Positions 55,242 through 64,000 of a stretch of DNA of 64,000 bases are shown piece after piece. Numbering within the stretch: position 1 is the stretch's first letter; the number at the start of each line of letters is the position of its first letter. The position numbers were made by a program, and so were the translations under genes. Source of the DNA: Gautieria morchelliformis (Eukaryota; Basidiomycota; Agaricomycetes; Gomphales; Gomphaceae); the NCBI GenBank assembly GCA_015179125.1, contig WHVA01000037.1:186001-250000 (forward strand), given 5' to 3'. Under the pieces are notes generated by a model, which saw only the letters and a list, made by a program, of their open reading frames with translations, was not told where the DNA came from and did no database searches.

Positions 55242-57140
55242 ATGACCCAGACACAGGCACAAGCACAGGCTCTGGAGACACAATCCCACCTTAGGCAATG
55301 GTACGTCCCGTCGCCCAGTCCCGCGCGTCTCGTACCAAACGCCACTCGCTGCTCCCTAAGACCCTACCCTCCCGCCCCGCGCCCGGCCCTTCCCAGCACC
55401 GGCCACCGGCCACGAGCTCATGACGCTATTCCCAACCAGTCCCCGAGCGGCTGCTCCTTCCCCCACGACCCACGCCCACCGCGACGCGAGGGGCTTCCTC
55501 GCGCAGGACGCACGCTGCCTGTGGGAGACGTATGATGCCCGGGACGAGCTCCAGCAGAATAGGTAGCTGGAGTGCGGCAGCGGCGCGTGGCGCGGGACGT
55601 CCGCGTGGTTTGGCACGCAGGAGCGCGCGTTTTTCGGGGCGGCGGGGGCAGAGATGCGGGCGGGGGCATGCTCAAAGGCGGGCGCGCCCGTGACAACATC
55701 GACGCCCAGACAGCCGGAGTTCGTCAAGACGGCGCCGGCACCGGAGTTCAGCGGCGCGGCCGAGCCCGACTTTCATGTCGGCAGGGAGCGCGCCGCGATT
55801 GGCGACGCGAGGCCCGGGGACGAACCCCCCGGGAAGCGGCGCTGGGGGCTGGGGCTGGGGCTGGAGCGGCGCTCTCGCCTTCCTGGGCCAGCAGTTGTAG
55901 AGGGTGTTGATGTCCAGATTGGGCAGGATGTGATGCCCGCTGTCAGACCTGTCAGTTATGAACTTTGATTATGGCTAGAAAGGCGATGGACGAGGATCGG
56001 GCGGAGCTTTTAGCTTCAATGTGCTTCCCTGTCCCCAGCTCGATGTTCCGAGGAAAGGCATTGGGATTTTGACGGAAGTTATCGAGTCGCAGGTTCCCGG
56101 TCTTCCTCGATTCGATCATTGTTCCAATGCTGGCCTTGCCCACGCGCACATCCTGATCAAATGCTACTTCTAACTTGTTCTGCAGCGGCTCACCCGGGCC
56201 TCACATAATTGTATTTTATGTAGTTAGTTGTATTCTACCGCGCCCCAGTTCATGGTACGTCGCATTCGCCAGTGCCTCCTCCCTTTTACCCAACGCCCTT
56301 CTTCTCCTTAGACTCAAACTCTACGCCCATCATGTCCCACGCCCACGAGCATGAGCCATGAGGATGTGTCCTACCTGTCCCCCCAGCAGCGGCTCCTTCC
56401 CAGACGATTCGCACCCGGAGGACGCGCCGTGCCTGTGCGAGGCGTGTGCGCGGGAGAGCTGGAGAGGAATGCGCAGCTGAAGCGCGTGGCACGGGATGTC
56501 CGCGTGGTTCCGTGTGCGGGAGCGTGTGTTTCTGAGGGCAGGGGGCGCGTGCAAGGACTGAACAGGGAGCAGTTTGGGGCAGGGACGGGGCACGCTGGAA
56601 GGCTGGCGCGAGGCTACCCCCGACGACATTAGTACTTCAAGATGGCCTGGAAAGGGAGTTTAGCGGCGCGGGCGACCGCGAGTTTTATGTCGGCTGGGAA
56701 GAGATACGTGCGATTGATGTGGCGGTGGACGATCCTCCGTGAAGCGGGAAGGGGTCTGGAGAGCGCTGCCCCCCGCGGCTGGCGCGTGGAGGTGAGCCAT
56801 TGTGCGGGCGTCGCCCCCACCGGGGCTATCCGGCTCGCCGCGGCTGGGAATGGCGGTGGGTAACAGCACACCACACTCGCCCTCTCCTGGCATGCTGCCA
56901 CGGCGCACATCCACCCACCCCAGCACACACGCCACCGCCGTCGACGAAAGCAACACCGGCACCCACATCAGCTTCAGCGCCCCCAGGGCCTCACACGCTG
57001 CCTGCACCTCCCCCTCACTCCGCCGCGCCTGCACTCAACGCTGCCCCTACAAGCTTCCCCGCCGCTGCACTCGCCACATCGCCCGTCCCGCACCGCCGCA
57101 CCCCCTTAACTCCCCCGCCGGGGAAAATACACACATGACG
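55242..57140 (+). pseudogene. GC-rich degenerate coding modules (copy 2)
   Basis: First module: MTQTQAQAQALETQSHLRQW then a GTACGT donor; later one frame holds ELMTLFPTSP, DARDELQQNR, a TAG, and WFGTQERAFFGAAG, followed by DFHVGRERAAIGDARPGD. Second module (56340-56800): ELERNAQLKRVARDVRVV, SEGRGRVQGLNREQFGAG and EEIRAIDVAVDDP-like blocks. The two modules resemble each other, so the unit contains an internal duplication. Stops and frame changes make both non-functional as read. The family is not recognised. Confidence 0.4.
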
Positions 57141-57219
57141 CAAGGCGGGTTCGTGAACCCACCACCCACGGCGCACCACCCACCACGACCATTCCTCCCG
57201 GCCCTCCCCCGAGGAAACG

Positions 57220-57720
57220 AAACCGCGCCCGCTCTCCCGCTCAACGCGTAACCCCTGCCGCACAGCGGCACAAGTAAAAGTGACACTCCTAAGCCACTTT
57301 GTGAACTGCCTGCTTGGCTGGTGGTGGAGCCACGGGATCACTCATGAGGCGAGTGCCGGAGGTACAGCAGCAGGCACCAAATCACATTGCGCAGTCAAGG
57401 TGACGATGGCTTCAAGTATCACGCCTTGAGACTTGAAGACAGACACGCGGACACGCAGCAAGGCTATCGCTTGTGGCATATCCGTGTATACTTATGCGCA
57501 TCAACACCGTACGGTGCTCGCGTGGAGTTTAAATACACTCCTGCTCGTGCCACTGCAATATCAGCGTCCATCATATGGATCGGGTACGTCTCCCACAGTT
57601 TAAACTCATTTTAATGTGATGCCAGACTTCACCTGGGCCAAGCGCTGCTGATATTCGTGCGTATTACAATGGGGTTTTGCATACTCTCGTGTGGCAGGGT
57701 GTTCGGCGCAGTCATGGGCT
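57220..57720. repeat. Unit-end repeat (Repeat A), copy 4
   Basis: Homologous to 38834-39282 and 46610-47100; truncated at CATGGGCTTAGTGG relative to copy 2. Confidence 0.6.
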
Positions 57721-58069
57721 TAGTGGACAAGCGGTAGATACATAAAGCAAAGTAATAACAAATTACGAACAAAGGCAAATTTGAAGCGCCGCAGCATTTA
57801 TATATATGCATATGTATCACTCTCTTTGACAGTATGGAGTGGCCAGAGTGAGCAGATCACCGTGACTTCTAAGGCGACCAATTGCAAAGTGCTGCAATAG
57901 ATTGGAAAGGGGAGAATGGGATGGTTACGGTAAGTTGCTGCATCTTGATTGCTGTGGGGTTTGTATTTGAATTGTGTCTATGATGCATTAGTTTGCATGC
58001 TATCCTTAAGCCTCTGCTGTTCTTCCAGATCCTACCAAGCTATTAATCAGTGCCTGATGGAGACCCAAA
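57721..58069. repeat. Intergenic stretch downstream of DUF6533 copy 3
   Basis: Homologous to 51641-51926. No gene. Confidence 0.4.
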
Positions 58070-59826
58070 TCACTCACTGGACACAACAGGGCCTACCAGT
58101 TCTACATCTCCAGAATATCCAATTGCCCAAGGGCACTCCTCTAACTCTATCCCAGCTGACCTAGCTTCTTCGGACAGATAGAATTCCTGATCAGCCACAT
58201 TGTTTTGCAAGGTCTGGGCATGAAAAGCCTGTGGATTCCCAAATTCAGCCACTATGGCATTGTGAACACTTTGTCTGGCTGATTTGAAGGTGGAGAATGA
58301 AAGAGTGGGTAGTGAGGGGCTGATAAGTTGAGTGTGTCTCTCTTTGAGAGCTAGGTGAAAACGGCAGATGATAATTGTTGACAAGCTGTACATGCACTGT
58401 TAGCACAATCACATGTATTTGTCACCGGAAATATACCTGTACTGAAGAGGGGTTAAGATGCCATAAAGGCTTGGCTTTATACAACAAATTAAAGGCGCTA
58501 AAATTAACCATTTTTATTATCAAGATCAATGTCTTACGTACTCTCAATACCTGAAATGTAAAAGAAGACAGAGTAAGCTCTCAAAGCTTAACAGGTTTAT
58601 AAGTAACCAGACCTCATATGTGACAGTATTAGCTACAGTAATGGTAAGCACGAATCTGAATACGAATCAGACATATGAAATATCATGGGAATAATATTCC
58701 ATACCCATATCTGACAAAGCCTTACCTGAGATTAGTGATATGTCTATATATATGCACAATATGTTGTATGCTCATCTTGGTAAATAATTAGACTAATGAG
58801 TGATTTCTTATCCCAAATATCACCTTTCCGCCAAAGGCTCAGGGTTTTAATTGAGCTCAGAATGGTTACTATCACAACTCCAGTGTCAAAAATGATTACA
58901 GTAACACCACTGATGGTGACCACTGTCAAAGGGATTGAGAGACAAATCAGGCAAATACAGACCCCTAGATCTTACCCCTGAAGAAATTGTTAGTATAAAT
59001 TTTAGCAGAAAGCCCTAGTCAGTACTGACAAAGCCAATCTATTCAATTGTGAACTAGTCATATTGCAGTTGTCCCACCCAGTGATATACTATATCCCGTG
59101 AAATCAATTTATGCTATTTATACAAAGTCTACACAGGGACATACCACTTCACTGATAATAGCACCAAGAAGAAGCAGCCCAATAACACCCAAAACCTTTT
59201 GATTCTGAAGGGAAATAGCATAGGTGCGAGCTAGCAGTAGGCCTAGACAAGTAAATTGTGTTGATCTTTCTACTTGAGAAATATATGGCTATAATCACTC
59301 ACCCTGTACTCCAATGAGAGAAAGAACAGCAAAAGCATAACTGAGGTGAATGATAGCATTACATTTCCTCCAAATATGTGAGTCTCTAGGTTGCTTTTGC
59401 ATGGGGAATGAAAGTCATACTAGATACTCATTCAAGTCAGCAGGGGGTTTACATATGAGAACCATAGATGTAATTCACCTCAGCGGAAATGTTAGACAAG
59501 TGGACATATATCCAAACAAGAAACGAAACCAAGGGCATGTAACGAGCAAGTAAATACAGAATGGTGCCGAGCCTGACGGTCTTGCACCAAATGTGGCTGA
59601 TCTCAGATGGCAGTGTGAGAAGCGTGTCGAAGAAGAGTAGTGCTGTGTAACAAGGTATGGAACTCGTGGAATTAGAAGGGACATGTACACTTACTAAGCC
59701 CTGCGAAGCTGGCAGAGTTGATCGCAAAGCTAGTTCAGGTAAGTTGTTTTGCATCGCACTCAATGTAGTAAGTACGGACCTGTCTGATATCACCTGGATA
59801 ACAGCCGAGGCGTCCACCTGAGACAT
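58070..59826 (-). CDS. DUF6533-type seven-helix membrane protein, copy 3
   Basis: Same exon order as copy 2. 59826-59449 (MSQVDASAVIQVI, ALLFFDTLLTLPSEISHIW, YLLARYMPLVSFLVW), about 59330-59150 (LLLARTYAISLQNQ region; helices continue), 58929-58744 (FDTGVVIVTILSSIKTL, KKSLISLIIYQ) and 58393-58070 (tail with EEARSAGIELEECPW). It carries several differences from copy 2 but the main blocks remain open. Predicted multi-pass membrane protein of unknown function. Confidence 0.6.
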
Positions 59827-59898
59827 GATACAAGAAAGAGCTGGGATGCAGAGGAGGGACTAAGTTTTGCGTAGCGATGTGGAAACCGCGGAGGGTGT

Positions 59899-59909
59899 CT
59901 ATATATAAG
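59899..59909 (-). promoter_or_regulatory. TATA element of DUF6533 copy 3
   Basis: CTATATATAAG about 75 bp upstream of the start, conserved across copies. Confidence 0.5.
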
Positions 59910-59983
59910 ATTCTGTCTATGGGTGCTGCCAGACCAACAGATATTCACGCCATCGCTGAAGCATGCCACAATTTGCAATGCGG

Positions 59984-59986
59984 ATG
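59984..59986. other. Unoccupied paralogous target site of the 18.7 kb element
   Basis: GCGG-ATG-GGGCTGATAGAAG: single ATG flanked by sequence matching the left flank (to 1308) and right flank (from 20018) of the element. Confidence 0.8.
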
Positions 59987-59989
59987 GGG

Positions 59990-61216
59990 CTGATAGAAGA
60001 ACATCATATAAAAGAATTAAAGTTAGTAATACAGCAAGAAGCATCATCCAGCGAGTACTTGGCTTCTCGTCAGGAGTTGGTTACTACCCTGGATTTGCCT
60101 GATGCATTTAAAACTTGTTGTCCTGTAAGGACACTTGGCACTCATTATGGACTCGTTGTGCAGTGTCAGCATAACGACACATGAAAACCAACTCCGGCAA
60201 AGCTCACTGTTGTGCATTAAGATCACGCATCTCCAATGGGTTACGATGGGAACACGAGGAAGTGAGACGGTATGACAGATCTAGCTCAATCGTCAGACTT
60301 CATGTATCTGTAATTCTGTAGCGACGTTGGATGGTCCCTGCAGACATATCAGCTCGTGTCAATGGTGGTGGACATAGCGACCAGAGAAATTTCTCATTTG
60401 GCGGCATGTCCTGCACGACGTGGGAAGAGGTCGTATAAAGAGACCATCAGATATCGACATGGGGAACAACGACATGGTAACCGAGATATTGTGCAGTCGG
60501 TGTATCGGCTGTGACGGCGATGTAGTGCTGTGCCTTGTGTCTCAGGAAAGCTCGGGAAGCTATTGCGATCTGTTTGCAGTTTTGTCTAGTGTGATATTAT
60601 TAGAATAGCGAGCACAAACGCTACCTGGCATGTTTTTGCAGTCATTCGATTATTCAGATTGGAAAAAATTGTAGCTGTCGTGAATCATGTCAGCTCCCTT
60701 GGAACACCGGTAACTGGTGGGATCCAGAGTAAAACATAAACGACGTCACCTAGATACACGACGCATTGCCATCGAATTTCATAAACACTTATCGACCGGA
60801 TACTGATAATTCTGAGCCAAGAGAGCTTTCGTCGCGTGTGGGCACTCACCCACCAAACAAAGACAAACATGCACACCGACGCCCGACTCAGAGTAGCGTG
60901 ACACAGACACGGACACGGATACGGACCTCATCTTTGATGTCATTACCACGCATTTTACCGGTCTACACTGCTACCAGCCTTCCCTCCCAGGCTTCATCTC
61001 TCTCACCGCCTTCTCCCGCCCACGGCCATGAACTTGTATGATGTTTCCGGTATGCCTTCCGGTGGAGGGGACGGCGGGTGTGTATGTGCTGGTTGGACAG
61101 CAAGGGGAACGCGGGGAGTATCCGGTATCTCCCTTCGCATATAAACAGCTCGTCCATCCTGCATGACGCGTTTGCTGCCCTCTCCACCACGTCTCGCCAT
61201 CCATCCATCCGTCAGC
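59990..61216. repeat. Upstream spacer of DUF6533 unit (copy 3)
   Basis: Homologous to the spacers at 20018, 43180 and 53900. CATATAAACAG near 61138 precedes the GC-rich module. Confidence 0.5.
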
Positions 61217-61960
61217 ATGACCCAGGCACAGGCACCGACCCTGGAGACACAACCCCACCCAGCCGATGGGACGCCCTGTTGCCCAGTCCCGCGTGTCTCG
61301 TACCGAACGTCACTCGCTGCTCCCTAGACTCCACCCTCCCGCCCCTCACATCCCCCCCGCCCTCCCGCCCTGCGGCCGGCCCTTCTCGCCCCCGTCCACC
61401 GGCCACGACCTCATGAAGTTCTTCCGAACCCGTACCCCGAGTGGCGGCTCCTTCCCCCACGACCCACACGCCCACGGCGACGCGCTTCCCCGTGGAGGAC
61501 GCGCGCTACCCGTGCTAGATGTGTGCCCGGGGCGAGCTCCAGAACAATAGGCAGCTGGAGTGCGGCCGGGGCTCATGGCGCGGGACGTCCGCGTGGTTCG
61601 GCGTGCAGGAGCGCACGTTTTTCGAGGGCGGGGGCGGAGACAGGGCCGGGCACATGCTCAAAGGCGGGCGCGCCCACAATGACACCGACGCCTCCAGATG
61701 GCGGGAGTTCTTCAAGATGGCGCCGGCACCGGAGTTCAGCGTCGCGACCGAGCCCGACTTGCATGTCAGCGGGCAGCGGGTGCGCGCGATTGGCGACGCG
61801 GGGCCCGGGGATGAGCCTCCGGCGAAGCGGCGCATGGGCTGGAGCGCGCTCTCGCCTTCCTGGGCCAGCAGTAGAGGGTGTTGATGTCCAGATTGGGCGG
61901 GATGTGATGCCAGCTGTCAGACCTGTCACTGATAGACGTTGATTATGGCTAGAAAGGCGC
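61217..61960 (+). pseudogene. GC-rich degenerate coding module (copy 3, first module only)
   Basis: One frame (61519-61884) retains ELQNNRQLECGRGSWRG, WFGVQERTFFEGG, HMLKGGRAHND, EFFKMAPAPEFS and RVRAIGDAGPGDEP, the longest intact stretch of this family in the window. The second module and Repeat A seen in copy 2 are absent, and unit homology ends at about 61960. Confidence 0.4.
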
Positions 61961-62276
61961 AAAAATACCGCGATGCGGGGAAAACGGCCATGGCCGTTCG
62001 ATTAGTAATGTGATCACGTGACCTACGGGCCAAATAGTTACCGAGCACCAACACCCACATGTACACCTTATGTACCAAGACTAAAACATTACATCACGTG
62101 CGAGTCACAGTATACGTCCACAACACGTCCACAACCACCTCGAGCTTGCTGCGTGCCGCAGCAACCCCAACGCGTCCCTACGTGCCCCAGAGCGTGTGAA
62201 CTTGGGTAAGTCAATGCCACGACTTCCCACCTTCAAGACATATATAAGACTCGAAGTCTCTCCAGCTCCAGACGCC
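61961..62276. promoter_or_regulatory. Upstream region of the proline/cysteine-rich gene
   Basis: Single-copy-looking sequence after the last tandem unit. It contains two CACGTG E-box-like motifs (about 62015 and 62096) and a TATATAAG box at 62241-62248. Confidence 0.4.
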
Positions 62277-64000
62277 ATGGACCGCAGTAGTTCTATCTTC
62301 TCTCCTCCCTCTATCGACCCCGAACCACCACCACCCTTGTTGTACAACATCGACGCCTCTCTCATTCCTAAACCACCACTGCCCCACACCATGCCCCTGT
62401 TTGTTGATATGCACAACTCCAGTCCTCTTATCGCTTCTCTCCAGAAACTCCACTGCGATGCAAACTTGCCTGGTTTCACAGTCTCTTACGTCCTGTCCAC
62501 TGTGTGGTGCGTGATACTTAATTCCAAGGTAATATCAGTTCTCTTCGCTATCATTCATACCTGTCCAGCTTGCTGACTTAAGCTGTCATCAGCTCAACCG
62601 TGTTAACTCCCGTTTACTTTCTCTACCATTCTCTCTGTTGCTCTTTTTTCCCCTCACTTTCTATTCCACTGCTATGCCTATGCCTATGCCTATGCCAGTT
62701 CACCTTCAAAGATGCGCTATATGTGGTAATCCGATGAGAGACTTTGCAGCCTGCAAAGGCTTGAGAACGGTGGCGAATCGCGGAAAGGTTATGCAGCAGG
62801 TAAGCAAGTTTATCTGCGTCTCTCCTAGAGGATACTAATCGCTCTGTAGTGCTCCAATCACAACTGCAATTCCACCATCTTTTATACAAATGCTTACCCC
62901 ACCTATGACAGCGCCGTTGAAGTGGCTCGATCCTGGAACGAGTACTATGCATCCTTGGCAGCGCAAGCTTTGCCGCAGCCTAACTACATCACCCAGCCAG
63001 TTCCATTGGCAGCGCCACCGGTTGCCGTCCCTTTCGTTCCTCACAGTCCCCCATCTTTTCCGACACCTCCTCTACCACCTCTGCGTCCCCCGCCTCTTCT
63101 GCTACCTCTGCATCCCGCACCTCCCTTACCGCCTGCTCCTCCTTACATACCCCCACTTGCACAGGCGAAAGGTCCATTCACATGTACCGGGTTCTGGTGT
63201 CTGCTGAAGATTGGCAAAGCATCGAGGGGAGCCCAAAACTGTCGCTTTAGACGGTGTTCTGGATGCTGTAACAAAGAGTTTGAACAGGCGGAGAAGCAGA
63301 ATCAATCACGTCTCGAATGTCCCGCTCACAACCAACGGAAATCGACCGCTTCAGGCATACCCCCAGTCCTGTCTGCTCCTAATCTGTCTGCCACAGCCCC
63401 CATGCCTAATATTCCTGTCGCATCTCCACTTTCTGAACCATCACCAGCCGTGGTTGCACCTGCGCACGGCAGCAAACACCTCAAAGCAGACGCGATTGGG
63501 CCGTACTGGAATATCAACGCTCTAAATGCTAACACAGTGGCAGCCGTGAAGATGTCTCAAAAGGCGGAGATACGCTTGCTGAAGTTGGCTCAGCATCGCT
63601 CGGTCATGCCTATTATATGGTACAAGGTTCGATATTTTTATTATATTAATAATTATATACACTTAACAATACCGGATTAGAACAATAAACAACCTATGCG
63701 CTTTCCTGTCGTTGTGGAGTCATATCCAAATTTTGTTCTCTCTTCCGCTACGGCCGTCGTCGATTTCTTGAAACTCTCGCCCTCTGATCACCTCGAGATG
63801 TGGAATAACGTACATAATCAGTGGGAGATGCATCAACTGGGCACTCCACGTCGCGTTACAGAGGATCAATGCCTCCTTTATAGAATTGCCCCCGATATAT
63901 CATCAACTTTGGAAGATGATGAATGTCCAGGATTGGCAGCCGAAATCGCCCTGCAGCCAGTGATGGGCAAACGAAAAGGCACGGGAGAGGCCTATATTTT
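62277..64000 (+). CDS. Proline-rich protein with cysteine clusters (3' end off window)
   Basis: Exons read as 62277-62528, 62593-62799, 62850-63626 and 63681 onward, all in phase. Introns have GTAATA, GTAAGC and GTTCGA donors. Exon 2 carries CAICGNPMRDFAACKG and exon 3 begins CSNHNCNSTIFY, a possible zinc-binding module. A long proline-rich linker follows, then a second cluster CRFRRCSGCCNKEFEQA with C-P-A-H downstream. Exon 4 (RFPVVVESYPNFVLSS) runs off the window. A TATATAAG box lies only 36 bp upstream of the ATG, so a start in the ATGCCT repeat near 62672 is a reasonable alternative. The layout resembles uncharacterised cysteine-rich agaricomycete proteins; function unknown. Confidence 0.55.

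Overview
The window is eukaryotic and almost certainly from a basidiomycete fungus (Agaricomycetes). The coding parts have many ~50 bp GT-AG introns. They belong to families I associate with that group: DUF6533 seven-helix proteins, a Plavaka-type transposase, a DUF6698-like protein, a DUF3712-like protein, a chromodomain Ty3/Gypsy element and Tad1-like LINEs. Family names come from motif recognition without any database search. No bacterial operons, rRNA, convincing tRNA or CRISPR were seen. Most of the sequence is nested transposons, and many can be delimited to the base by their target-site duplications (TSDs).

Layout. 1-1308: a DUF6533 gene copy cut by the window edge. 1309-20017: an 18.7 kb element with CACTG-type ends, >1 kb terminal inverted repeats and a 3 bp TSD (ATG); its empty site survives in a paralogous copy at about 59984. 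Inside it are a Gypsy element (2584-9189), a 31-32 bp palindromic satellite, a LINE (9484-13557) that itself holds a 1268 bp LTR-like insertion, and broken fragments of a DUF3712-like gene in both orientations. 20018-21424: continuation of the interrupted host repeat. 21425-22021 and 28633-36732: a DNA-transposon region with a Plavaka transposase gene, a divergent DUF6698-like gene and a small Myb/SANT-like gene. This region is interrupted by a gag-only LTR element (22022-28632) whose left LTR is itself interrupted by a Copia element (22031-27048). The Plavaka gene carries two inverted 615 bp solo LTRs with the segment between them flipped.

38360-43034: a solo LTR of the Gypsy family, a host repeat and a second LINE (ORF1, AP-endonuclease ORF2) carrying another solo LTR and cut off inside its reverse transcriptase. 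43035-61960: tandem copies of a ~5-6 kb unit made of a DUF6533 gene (minus strand), a TATA-containing spacer, GC-rich degenerate coding modules (plus strand) and a conserved downstream repeat. A hAT-like element and a CACTA-type MITE are inserted in these units. 62000-64000: the 5' part of a multi-exon proline- and cysteine-rich gene that runs off the window.

How it fits together: the tandem host units act as built-in empty-site controls. They show that insertions at 1309-20017, 48428-49915 and 50700-51098 are true transpositions. The most informative structures are the 18.7 kb composite element with captured gene fragments, the TSD-swapped inversion inside the Plavaka gene, and the LTR-within-LTR nesting at 22022-28632.
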